From the NCBI GenBank assembly GCA_026984795.1, contig JALSRK010000024.1, positions 62,001 through 126,000 of the forward strand: a stretch of DNA of 64,000 nucleotides. The letters are read 5' to 3'. Under the pieces are notes generated by a model that was not told the origin of the DNA, did not search any database, and saw only the letters and a list, made by a program, of their open reading frames with translations. Within the stretch, counting starts at the first letter, position 1. Each line of letters starts with the position of its first letter. A program made the translations under genes and the position numbers. The stretch is from Solibacteraceae bacterium (GTDB taxonomy: Bacteria > Acidobacteriota > Terriglobia > Bryobacterales > Bryobacteraceae). This document shows, piece by piece, positions 43,300 to 53,464 of this stretch.

Positions 43300-43305
43300 T
43301 ATCAT
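43300..43305 (+). promoter_or_regulatory. Candidate -10 box for purD, start-proximal
   Basis: TATCAT nine bases before the purD ATG (43315), predicting a leader of about three bases. It overlaps by two positions the opposing TACAAT of mnmG (43304-43309). Confidence 0.45.
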
Positions 43306-43309
43306 TGTA
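43304..43309 (-). promoter_or_regulatory. Candidate -10 box for mnmG, start-proximal
   Basis: TACAAT on the minus strand, seven bases before ATG 43296, predicting an essentially leaderless mRNA. With the start codons 18 bases apart, both promoters' -35 regions must lie inside the opposite gene. Confidence 0.45.
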
Positions 43310-43314
43310 TCGCT

Positions 43315-44532
43315 ATGAAGGTACTGGTCATCGGCGGCGGCGGGCGGGAGCACGCCCTCGCGTGGAAGCTGGCACAAAGTCCTCTTTGCGACAAAGTATA
43401 CGCAGCGCCGGGAAATCCGGGCATGGCCGAGATCGGTGAATGTCTCACGCCGGCCGCGCCGGGGCCCGAAGGGTTCCTGGAGATCGCCGAAGACAAAGAG
43501 ATCGACCTGACCGTCGTGGGTCCCGAGGCCCCGCTGGTGGCGGGCATCGCCGACGCCTTCCGAGCCAAAGGGCGGCGGATCATCGGTCCCTCGGCGGCCG
43601 CGGCGCAACTCGAAGGCAGCAAGGCCTTTGCCAAGCAGTTCATGAAGGAGGCCGGGATCCCCACGGCGGAGTTCACCGTAGTGGACTCGGTGGAGGAGAT
43701 TCCCCGGGCGGTGGCGAAGTTCGGCTTCCCGGTGGTGCTGAAGGCGGACGGGCTCGCGGCGGGCAAAGGCGTGATCATCGTCCGGGAAGACAGGGAGCTG
43801 CGGCCGGCGATGGAGCGGCTGCCCCGGGGCCGGGTAGTCGTCGAGGAGTGCCTCACCGGCGAGGAGGTGAGCTTCATCGTCTTGAGCGACGGGGTGCGGG
43901 TGATCCCGTTCGAGACGACGCAAGACCACAAGCCGGTCTACGACAACGACGAGGGTCCGAACACCGGCGGCATGGGGGCCTACTGCGACACGCGTATTCT
44001 CGACGACTCACAGCGCCGGCAGATCACCGAGACGATCATCCTGCCCGTGATCGAGCGCATGCGCCACCATGGCCAGCCGTTCACCGGGTTCCTCTACGCC
44101 GGCCTCATGATGACCGAGGAGGGCCCCAGGGTGCTCGAATTCAACGTGCGCATGGGGGATCCGGAATGCCAGCCCCTGATGCACCGGATGGCGAGCGACC
44201 TGCTGGCGACGCTGGCCGAAGGAGCGCCGATCGAGTGGAAGCCGGAGCCCTCGGTCTGCGTGGTGATGGCCGCCCAGGGCTATCCGGGGACGCCGCGGAA
44301 AGGCGACGTGATCACTGGGATCGAGGACTGCGGCGCGGTGGTCTTCCAGGCGGGCACGAAGCGGCTCGACAACAAACTTGTCACTAACGGCGGCCGGGTG
44401 CTCGGCGTCACCTCCTCGGGCCCGGACCTGCGCTCGGCCATCGAGAACACGTACGCGGCGGTGCGCAAGATCCACTTCGAAGGGGCCCACTACCGGACCG
44501 ACATCGGCCGGAAGGGGCTCAAGCGCTGGTAG
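43315..44532 (+). CDS. purD: Phosphoribosylamine-glycine ligase (GARS)
   Basis: ATP-grasp enzyme of the second purine-synthesis step. The 405-residue protein starts [19 protein letters not shown] and shows [73 protein letters not shown] and [13 protein letters not shown]. It is at the short end for PurD but has all motifs. The start is ATG 43315; a huge open frame upstream is antisense to mnmG. Its TAG stop is part of a TAGAAT that may be the -10 box of the following tRNA. Confidence 0.97.
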   Translation: MKVLVIGGGGREHALAWKLAQSPLCDKVYAAPGNPGMAEIGECLTPAAPGPEGFLEIAEDKEIDLTVVGPEAPLVAGIADAFRAKGRRIIGPSAAAAQLEGSKAFAKQFMKEAGIPTAEFTVVDSVEEIPRAVAKFGFPVVLKADGLAAGKGVIIVREDRELRPAMERLPRGRVVVEECLTGEEVSFIVLSDGVRVIPFETTQDHKPVYDNDEGPNTGGMGAYCDTRILDDSQRRQITETIILPVIERMRHHGQPFTGFLYAGLMMTEEGPRVLEFNVRMGDPECQPLMHRMASDLLATLAEGAPIEWKPEPSVCVVMAAQGYPGTPRKGDVITGIEDCGAVVFQAGTKRLDNKLVTNGGRVLGVTSSGPDLRSAIENTYAAVRKIHFEGAHYRTDIGRKGLKRW

Positions 44533-44535
44533 AAT
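44530..44535 (+). promoter_or_regulatory. Candidate -10 box of tRNA-Arg overlapping the purD stop codon
   Basis: TAGAAT whose first three bases are the purD stop; 12 bases then precede the tRNA. No clear -35 is seen at the expected place, so read-through from purD may also supply the tRNA. Confidence 0.35.
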
Positions 44536-44547
44536 GGTAACGGCTGT

Positions 44548-44624
44548 GGGGACGTAGCTCAGTAGGATAGAGCGGCCGCCTCCTAAGCGGCAGGTCGCAG
44601 GTTCGAATCCTGCCGTCCCTACCA
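44548..44624 (+). tRNA. tRNA-Arg (anticodon CCT)
   Basis: A 77-base cloverleaf: acceptor GGGGACG/CGTCCCT (first pair G-T), D arm GCTC/GAGC, anticodon stem GCCGC/GCGGC with loop CTCCTAA (anticodon CCT, reading AGG), T arm GCAGG/CCTGC around TTCGAAT, and an encoded CCA. Confidence 0.95.
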
Positions 44625-44991
44625 GGAAGTCAACGTCCGCCCCACAAACACGCCGCCCGAGTCCCGGTCCGGCCGGCTGAAGCCGGAAGGAGTCCAGCGC
44701 CGCGCTCAACATTGACACCAAATCCGAGGCGATAGTATCTTTTAAGCGGTTGGCTGTGTCGGCCCGACGTGTAGCGGGTCCCGGCAAACTTCCAACGGCC
44801 GCAAAGCGGCCTCTCGCGATTGCAGACGCCGCGAAGCACGGAAACACCCGGGGTCACAGGAGTCCGCGGGCGCCGGCGGCGAAGCCACGTCAGCCGCGCA
44901 CGCTGAAGGAAGCGACGGACAACAACCGGCCCAAACCGAAACAGACACCGAAAGCGGGGGCGGAGCGCGAGCACGTCCCCGGGAGGAATCA
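44625..44991 (+). other. 367-base leader region upstream of icd
   Basis: No gene is supported here. It contains a good promoter at 44712-44741, followed by a long leader of about 240 bases rich in short GC inverted repeats (for example GGCCGCAAAGCGGCC near 44798-44812). The GGGAGGAATCA ribosome site directly precedes icd. The length of the leader is unusual for this compact window, and I cannot match it to a known riboswitch. Confidence 0.45.
44712..44741 (+). promoter_or_regulatory. Promoter of icd-mdh
   Basis: TTGACA at 44712-44717 (perfect -35) and TATCTT at 44736-44741 with an 18-base spacer. Predicted start near 44748, leaving a leader of about 240 bases before the icd ATG. Confidence 0.6.
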
Positions 44992-47262
<2,271 letters not shown>

Positions 47263-47291
47263 GTTTTTCGACAGAGATCGGCAGGTGGTCA

Positions 47292-47327
47292 CCGGGGCAG
47301 GATACGCTCCTGCTCCGGCTTCTTTTT
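47292..47327 (+). terminator. Rho-independent terminator after mdh
   Basis: An 11-bp stem (47292-47302 with 47308-47318, one G-T pair), loop TACGC, then CTTCTTTTT. This is the only textbook intrinsic terminator I find in the window. Confidence 0.85.
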
Positions 47328-47339
47328 GTGGGGTGAGCG

Positions 47340-49166
47340 ATGCCGCCGGCACAGGGGGACGCCTCGGCCAGGAAGCTTCTTTACGAACGGACGGAGCCGA
47401 ACCCGGACGAGGCGAGGCATCTACGAGCGACCCGCCAGCCGCGTGCGGGATGGCTTGCGGCGGCGGCGTGTGCGATCCTGCTCACGGCTTGCGGCGCCGG
47501 AAGCGGCACCGTGCCTTCACAGGACCGTCCATTGTTCCGGGATGTGGCGGCGGAAACGGGCCTCGACTTCGAGTATTTCCTGGGCGCTGACGGGGAATAC
47601 TACTTGGCCGAAATCAACGGCGGAGGAGTGGCTCTCTTCGACTACGACGGCGACGGGGACTTGGATGTCTACTTCCCGCAGGGGCAGATGCTCACGCCGG
47701 GAGCCAAGCCGGGGGACTCGATCTTCCCGCCCCCGAAGAGCCATTGGCCCGGCAACCGGCTGTTCCGCAACGAACTCCGGCCCGAGGGAAGACTGCGGTT
47801 CACCGACGTCACGGATCAGGCGGGCGTGGGCCACCAGGGTTACTGTGTGGGGGCAACGGTGGGCGATTACGATGGCGACGGCGCTCCGGACCTGTATGTG
47901 ACTTGTTTCGGCCCAAACGTACTGTACCACAACAACGGCGACGGCACCTTCACCGACGTCACGGCCTGGGCCGGGGTGAACGACTCGCGTTACAGCACCG
48001 GCGCAACTTTCTTCGACTACGACAAGGACGGCGACCTGGATCTATACCTGCTCAATTACGTCGATTTCACGGTGCAAGGCAACAAGCCTTGCTATGACGC
48101 CACCGGGGCGCGGGACTATTGCTCGCCCATCGTCTACAATCCCCTTCCGGACCGGCTTTTCCGAAACGACGGGCCCGCGGGCTTCACGGACGTCTCCCGG
48201 CAGGCGGGTCTGGGAGCGGCGGTGGGCAACGGGCTCGGGGTGGCCGCCGCCGATCTCAACGGGGACGCGTGGATCGACGTCGTCGTGGCCAACGACCAGA
48301 CGCCCAATCTCTTCTGGGTAAACCAGGGGGACGGGACGTTCGATGAAGAAGGCCTGGTGTCCGGTCTCGCCTACAACGCCAACGGCCAGCCCGAATCCTC
48401 GATGAGCATCCCGGTAGGCGATTTCGACGGCGACGGTGACGAGGACGTCTTCGCCACCAACATCGCCGAGGAAACGAGCACGCTGTATGCGAACGACGGC
48501 GCCGGGGTCTTCCAAGACGTCACCGAAGTGGCCGGGCTGGCGGCGTCGACTTACGCCATGTCGACCTACGGCTCGGGGTGGTTCGACTACGATCACGACG
48601 GGCGGTTAGACCTGTTCAATGCAAACGGCGCGATGACGATCGTGGAGTCCCAGCGGGGAACGCCATTTCCGTTCCTGCAGCCGAACCAGCTCTTCTGGAA
48701 CACCGGCCAGATGCGCTTCGAAGACGTCTCTGAGAAAGCAGGTCCGGCCTTCTTACTCGAAGAAGCGTCCCGGGGAGCGGCTTTCGGCGACATCGACAAT
48801 GACGGGGACTTGGACATCGTGGTCTCCACCGCGAACGGCCCGGCCCGGCTCTACCTGAACGAAGCGCCTAAGAAGGGATCCTGGCTGCTGGTGACGCTTC
48901 GCGAGCCAGGCAAGAACCTCGAAGCCGTGGGCGCCCGGGTGGTCCTGTTCAGACAGGGCCAGCCACCGCTATGGAGGCGGGCCCGGCGCGACGGGAGCTA
49001 TGCCAGCTCCCATGACATCCGGGTTCATTTCGGGCTGGGCGTCGCCACGGGCCCGCTGCGGATTGGCGTAATCTGGCCCGACGGCGCAGGGGAGATGTGG
49101 GAAGACGTGCAGCCCGACCGCCAGGTCGTCCTGCGCCGCGGCACCGGCAGCCGCTGGAAGCCATAG
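47340..49166 (+). CDS. CRTAC1/ASPIC-UnbV family FG-GAP repeat lipoprotein
   Basis: A 608-residue exported protein. A basic N-terminal stretch of about 36 residues precedes a lipoprotein signal (LAAAACAILLTAC, lipid Cys near 51); no later start codon fits. Seven FG-GAP/VCBS calcium motifs follow, e.g. DYDGDGDLDV, DYDGDGAPDL, DYDKDGDLDL, DFDGDGDEDV and DIDNDGDLDI, making a beta-propeller. The C-terminal ASPIC/UnbV domain (about 525-600) includes GARVVLFRQGQ and YASSHDIRVHFGLG. The function of bacterial CRTAC1 homologues is unknown. The gene starts 13 bases after the mdh terminator. Confidence 0.9.
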   Translation: MPPAQGDASARKLLYERTEPNPDEARHLRATRQPRAGWLAAAACAILLTACGAGSGTVPSQDRPLFRDVAAETGLDFEYFLGADGEYYLAEINGGGVALFDYDGDGDLDVYFPQGQMLTPGAKPGDSIFPPPKSHWPGNRLFRNELRPEGRLRFTDVTDQAGVGHQGYCVGATVGDYDGDGAPDLYVTCFGPNVLYHNNGDGTFTDVTAWAGVNDSRYSTGATFFDYDKDGDLDLYLLNYVDFTVQGNKPCYDATGARDYCSPIVYNPLPDRLFRNDGPAGFTDVSRQAGLGAAVGNGLGVAAADLNGDAWIDVVVANDQTPNLFWVNQGDGTFDEEGLVSGLAYNANGQPESSMSIPVGDFDGDGDEDVFATNIAEETSTLYANDGAGVFQDVTEVAGLAASTYAMSTYGSGWFDYDHDGRLDLFNANGAMTIVESQRGTPFPFLQPNQLFWNTGQMRFEDVSEKAGPAFLLEEASRGAAFGDIDNDGDLDIVVSTANGPARLYLNEAPKKGSWLLVTLREPGKNLEAVGARVVLFRQGQPPLWRRARRDGSYASSHDIRVHFGLGVATGPLRIGVIWPDGAGEMWEDVQPDRQVVLRRGTGSRWKP

Positions 49167-49434
49167 CGGGCCGCCCGGGAGCCGATCCCGGCGCAAAACC
49201 CACAATTTGGCGCCCGCTGCGTAACACCGGGAGAAGAACGGTCGTCGTTGCTATGTTGAGCACTGCTCGAGGGCGCCCACTCGGGCAGCCGGCTACCCGC
49301 AGCGGTCCCCGCGAGGCGGTGGCACCAAGAAAGCGCAACGCGGCAGGGACGGGAAGGTGTTCCCAGGGCGGCTGCCGGGCAGGGGCGCGGTGGCAGCGGC
49401 AGCCATGCGGCGAGCAGCCGTTTCAGGAGATGAC

Positions 49435-50154
49435 GTGCGGTTACAGAGATTCGTGGTCCTCATTCTAACTTTCTTCCTCGCGTTTCCATCCGCCGGTCAG
49501 CAGTTTCCGAGGTTCTCTCCGTCCGGTTCGCCGATCGCCCAGAGGTACGTGGCCCAGGGGAAGGCCCCGCAAGCCCCTGAACCCGGGCAGGTGGCGCCGG
49601 CGATGCCGCCTCCGGCGGGCCAAGCAGCACCCGAGGCTTCGCCACCGGAGCCGAAGGGCGTTCTGAACATCGAAGTGCTGGAGGGAGAAGGGGCGCAGAA
49701 TGACATCCAGGCCGGGGTGGCGATTGCCCCGCGGGTCCGGGTCACCGATGAATCGGGCAATCCCGTCGCCAATGCGGAGGTGGTCTTTGCGCTGCCCAGG
49801 GGCGGCCCCAGCGGGGTGTTCAGCGGCTGGGTCCGCACGCAGACGGTGCGCACGGATGAGGACGGCATCGCGGCGGCGACGGCTTACGCGCCGAACCAGA
49901 TCGAGGGGCCCTTCGATATCAAAGTGACGGCTACCGCAGACGGCCGGAAAGGATCGGCGGTCATCTCGCAAACCAACGTTCGCGGCCGGCAGGCGAAGGC
50001 GCGCAAGAAGTGGGTCTGGTGGGCGGTGGCGGCCGGGGCGGCAGCGGGAATCATCGCCGGAGTGGCGGCCGGGGGCGGCGGGGAAGCGCCGCCCGGACAG
50101 CAAAACCCAGTGACGATCACCCCGGGACCGATATCGGTGGGAGGCCCGCGGTGA
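49435..50154 (+). CDS. Exported Ig-like domain protein with C-terminal membrane segment
   Basis: A 239-residue protein with a signal peptide (FVVLILTFFLAFPSAGQ). Next comes a Pro/Ala-rich linker (about 25-70), then a bacterial Ig-like (Big_1/invasin-type) domain about 75-185: PRVRVTDESGNPVANAEVVF, TDEDGIAAATAYAPN and GPFDIKVTATADG. A basic stretch and a hydrophobic segment KKWVWWAVAAGAAAGIIAG come near the C-terminus, then a Gly/Pro-rich tail. The start is GTG 49435, six bases after AGGAG. It heads a three-gene set with the next two genes; the 268 bases upstream show no other gene. Confidence 0.78.
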   Translation: MRLQRFVVLILTFFLAFPSAGQQFPRFSPSGSPIAQRYVAQGKAPQAPEPGQVAPAMPPPAGQAAPEASPPEPKGVLNIEVLEGEGAQNDIQAGVAIAPRVRVTDESGNPVANAEVVFALPRGGPSGVFSGWVRTQTVRTDEDGIAAATAYAPNQIEGPFDIKVTATADGRKGSAVISQTNVRGRQAKARKKWVWWAVAAGAAAGIIAGVAAGGGGEAPPGQQNPVTITPGPISVGGPR

Positions 50155-50191
50155 CGCGCTGGAGCCCCCCGGACAAGGAGGAAAACCGACG

Positions 50192-51238
50192 ATGACTCGT
50201 CGCCGATTTCCAGCTTTGGTTCCCTTGGCGCTCTGCCTGTTACCGGCGGCCGCGGGACAGACCGGCGCGATCCGGGGTCCGGTTTCCGGCGTGGTCTACG
50301 ACGGTGCAGCCCGGGCTATCCGGCCGGTGATCGGCATTCCCGGGGCGGCCTACCTGGGGCCCGCAGCGGCCTCCGGCATCGATTTCGCCCGCATAGCGCC
50401 TGACGGCCGGCGGGCGGTGGTTCTCGCCGGAGGCACGCTCTACTTCGTCCGCGGACTCAGGAACGGGGAACTGCGATGGCGCATCCTGGAACAGCGGGCT
50501 TCGGCCGACCGCGCCGCGTGGTCGCCGGATTCCCGGACGGTCGCCGTCTGGTCTGCAGATCAGGGCAGGCTGCGGGTCTGGACAGGACTGACCGACGAGG
50601 TGGCTGCGGCGGACCATCGAGAAACACGCGGAAGCCGCTTCCGGGCCGCGCGCCGAGCGGGCCCAGCCCCCCGGCTCGAGGATCTGGGCGCCGTGGACGG
50701 CTCCATTACCGCCCTGGCGGTGGACGGCGGCGGCCAGGTGGTCTACGCCGTACCCGGCGGACTTTATCTCGCCCGGGGGGATTCGCCCGCCTCGCTGATC
50801 GCTCCGGCAGACGAACCGGTGGCTCTCGTGGTCGTCGAGTCGGCGCTCTTCGTAGCTGATCGCGCCCGGGACGAGATCCTGGAGATCCGCAGCTACGACA
50901 CAAGCCCTGACATTACCCTGTTCGCCGGTCCGGGGCTCGGCGTCGACGATCCGGTAGCGCTGGCGGTGATCGACGGCGGCCGCACGCTGTTGGCAGCCGA
51001 GGCTCAGCCGCGGCGGCTGGAATTCTTTGACGTGGCCACGCGGGCCCGGAAAGCGGAACTCGAAGTCTCCATTCAACCGACCCGGCTCGCGCCGTTGGGG
51101 GAGCGGTTCTGGTTGCTGAACGACCGGGTTTCCGGGAGTGACACACTCTACGTGCTGGACAGCGCCGGCAGGCCCGCGGTCTACTTCATCCCCGCGGGCG
51201 ACTCGGCCGGCGCGGCCGCGACCCCGGTGGAGGACTAA
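50192..51238 (+). CDS. Secreted protein, probable beta-propeller, unknown function
   Basis: A 348-residue protein with a signal peptide (PALVPLALCLLPAAAGQ). The body shows repeated four-strand patterns typical of WD40/YncE-like propellers (IAPDGRRAVVLAGGTLYFVR, AAWSPDSRTVAVWSADQGRL, ITALAVDGGGQVVYAVPGGL, GGRTLLAAEAQPRRLEFFDV). The first 45 mature residues (GPVSGVVYDGAARAIRPVIG) are a distinct segment. An AAGGAGGAAAA ribosome site precedes ATG 50192. Three bases separate it from the next gene, so they are co-translated. Propeller fold is inference from pattern. Confidence 0.72.
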   Translation: MTRRRFPALVPLALCLLPAAAGQTGAIRGPVSGVVYDGAARAIRPVIGIPGAAYLGPAAASGIDFARIAPDGRRAVVLAGGTLYFVRGLRNGELRWRILEQRASADRAAWSPDSRTVAVWSADQGRLRVWTGLTDEVAAADHRETRGSRFRAARRAGPAPRLEDLGAVDGSITALAVDGGGQVVYAVPGGLYLARGDSPASLIAPADEPVALVVVESALFVADRARDEILEIRSYDTSPDITLFAGPGLGVDDPVALAVIDGGRTLLAAEAQPRRLEFFDVATRARKAELEVSIQPTRLAPLGERFWLLNDRVSGSDTLYVLDSAGRPAVYFIPAGDSAGAAATPVED

Positions 51239-51241
51239 AGC

Positions 51242-53425
51242 GTGATCGAGAAGCGACTGAGTCTTTCTTCCTTGCCCGTACCGGTTCTCGCGATCTCCCT
51301 CTTCGTATCCGCCCCAGCGGCCAGGGCGCAGGCTCCGTTCCCGTTCACGATCCAGGTCCGCCAGGCTGATACGGTCGCCAATATAGGCGACGGCGGCACT
51401 GTCCTCATGGAAGCGCCGGCGTTGGGCATGGAGGCGACGGCCGGGTTCACGGTGATCTACAACGACCCCACGGCGACCACGATCAAGGCGATCGAGCTGA
51501 CCGGGTCCACCGACTTCTCACTCAGTGCGCCCACGCCCCCGTTTCCTTTGGACCGGGGGCAAAGCTTCGGGCTCACCGCCCGCTACCTAGCGAGCGAGAG
51601 CGTCTTGAAGGAGGCCGTGATCACCGTGACCTACGCGGCTGAGAGCGGCGATGCCACGTTCACGATCAACCTGAACGGGACGGCGCCGGAGTTCGCATAC
51701 ACGTTTACGCCGGCCGGCGCCAACGAAGCCCAGGTGAGGCCCGGCGAGACGCTGGCGTTCCCCGACACCACTCTGGAGGCGAGTTCGAGCGGCGCTTTCG
51801 GCATTACGAACCGCGGCACGGCTGCGGGGCAGGTGAACAGCGTTCAGGCGACCGGGGCCTTCGAGGCGGTGGGCTTGCCGTTGCTGCCGCTGGAGCTGGC
51901 GCCCGGGTCCAGCCTGAGTTTCACCGTGCGGTTCACCCCGGACGAGCTGGGGCTCCGCACGGGGACGTTGAGCCTGGAGCTGGCCGGCGGCCCGGTCAGC
52001 TTCGCGCTCGAGGGGACAGGGACAGGGGCGCAGTTCGCTTATGAAATACTCGAGGGGGGGCAGGCGAAGCCGATCGCGCCTCCGGCTACGATCAGCCTCC
52101 CGGACACGCCGATACGGGAAACGAGTTCCGTCGTGATCCGCGTTCGCAACGACGGCAACGCCGACGGGACCGTTCCGATGATCCAGACGGCTGGAGCCGC
52201 CTTTTCTTTGAGTGACCTGCCCTTCTTGCCGGCGACACTCTCGCCCGGCCAGAGCGTGACGTTCACGCTGAGCTTCACACCGGCCGAGACCGGGCCGCAC
52301 ACGGGGCGGCTGAAGATCGGCGAGGCGGAATTCGACCTCTCAGGCAACGGAGTGGGCTCGTTCCTGGAATACTCCGCCACTGTGGACGGGGCCACCGAAA
52401 CGGTCGAAGAGGGCGGTACCGTGCTGCTTCCGCCGACCATGGTGGGAGCTTCGGCGAGCGCAGTGTTCACTATCCGCAACTCCGGCAGCGAGGATGCGGA
52501 GATCAGAAGCATCGCGTTGGCAAGCGGAGGCGGGCCGTTCGAGCTGACGAATCTCCCGGCCCTGCCACTGCTTCTTCCGGCGGGAGGGGCGCAGAGCTTC
52601 CAGATCACCTTCCGCCCGCAGGTGGAAGGCGCCGCCAAGGCGACGCTGCTGGTGAACACGGCCGCCTTCCAGTTGTCCGGGACCGGCACTGCGCCGGCGC
52701 CTCTGGCCGGATACCGCTTCGAGGGGGCCTCCGGGACCCAACCGCCGCGGTCACAACCGGCCGTGGGCCTCAGCCTCACCGAGCCATACCCGCTGACCGT
52801 CGTGGGATCGATGACGTTGACCTTCGCCTCGGAGGCCTTTGCCGACGATCCCTCGGTGCAGTTCTCCACCGGCGGCCGCAAGGTGGATTTCGAGATACCG
52901 GCCGGGGAGACCGAAGCGGTCTTCCCCAATGGCACGACCCGCGTGAAAGTGCAGACGGGCACGGTGGCAGGGACGATCATCCTGAGTCCCACGTTCGCCA
53001 CCGAAGGTGGGGCCAACCTCACGCCGGAGTCTCCCGGCGCCCAGACGCTCACCGTTGTCGCGGAGGCTCCGGCGATCACCAGCCTGGTGATCGCCGAGAA
53101 GCGCCTGTCCTCGATGGTGCTCGAGATTACCGGGTACTCCACGCCGCGCGAAGTGACCCGGATCGAGCTTTCGTTCCAGGGCCGGACAGGGGAGAACCTG
53201 GCGACGACGAGCCTGGCGATTCCGGCGGAGTCCCAGTTCGCCGCCTGGTATCAGAACTCGCAGTCGGTTCAGTTCGGCAGCCAGTTCACGGTGAGCGTGC
53301 CGCTTTCGTTCTCAGGGGCAACCAACTCGGTCTCGGGACAGACGGGCGCAGTGGCCTCCATTACGGCGGCTCTGGAGAACTCGCTGGGCAAGTCTGCGGC
53401 GGTAACGATCGAGAATCCGGAATAG
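51242..53425 (+). CDS. Secreted protein with tandem choice-of-anchor-D (ASH-like) Ig domains
   Basis: A 727-residue protein with a signal peptide (VPVLAISLFVSAPAARAQ). Four tandem Ig-like repeats of about 105 residues follow, each carrying the choice-of-anchor-D/ASH signature, e.g. LPLELAPGSSLSFTVRFTPD, LPATLSPGQSVTFTLSFTPA and LPLLLPAGGAQSFQITFRPQ. The C-terminal 220 residues (from about 505) are a different all-beta region. There is no PEP-CTERM or LPXTG-like sorting tail and no membrane segment at the C-terminus. The start is GTG 51242. Likely an extracellular or periplasmic adhesive/scaffold protein; exact role unknown. Confidence 0.8.
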   Translation: MIEKRLSLSSLPVPVLAISLFVSAPAARAQAPFPFTIQVRQADTVANIGDGGTVLMEAPALGMEATAGFTVIYNDPTATTIKAIELTGSTDFSLSAPTPPFPLDRGQSFGLTARYLASESVLKEAVITVTYAAESGDATFTINLNGTAPEFAYTFTPAGANEAQVRPGETLAFPDTTLEASSSGAFGITNRGTAAGQVNSVQATGAFEAVGLPLLPLELAPGSSLSFTVRFTPDELGLRTGTLSLELAGGPVSFALEGTGTGAQFAYEILEGGQAKPIAPPATISLPDTPIRETSSVVIRVRNDGNADGTVPMIQTAGAAFSLSDLPFLPATLSPGQSVTFTLSFTPAETGPHTGRLKIGEAEFDLSGNGVGSFLEYSATVDGATETVEEGGTVLLPPTMVGASASAVFTIRNSGSEDAEIRSIALASGGGPFELTNLPALPLLLPAGGAQSFQITFRPQVEGAAKATLLVNTAAFQLSGTGTAPAPLAGYRFEGASGTQPPRSQPAVGLSLTEPYPLTVVGSMTLTFASEAFADDPSVQFSTGGRKVDFEIPAGETEAVFPNGTTRVKVQTGTVAGTIILSPTFATEGGANLTPESPGAQTLTVVAEAPAITSLVIAEKRLSSMVLEITGYSTPREVTRIELSFQGRTGENLATTSLAIPAESQFAAWYQNSQSVQFGSQFTVSVPLSFSGATNSVSGQTGAVASITAALENSLGKSAAVTIENPE

Positions 53426-53427
53426 GC

Positions 53428-53443
53428 CCGCACCGGGGTGCGG
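53428..53443. terminator. Short GC hairpin between convergent genes
   Basis: CCGCACC and GGTGCGG form a perfect inverted repeat in the 39-base gap between the anchor-D protein and the convergent HTH/FG-GAP gene. There is no T-tract, so it is only a weak terminator candidate. Confidence 0.3.
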
Positions 53444-53464
53444 CCGCGTGCGCCGGGGCGGCGG

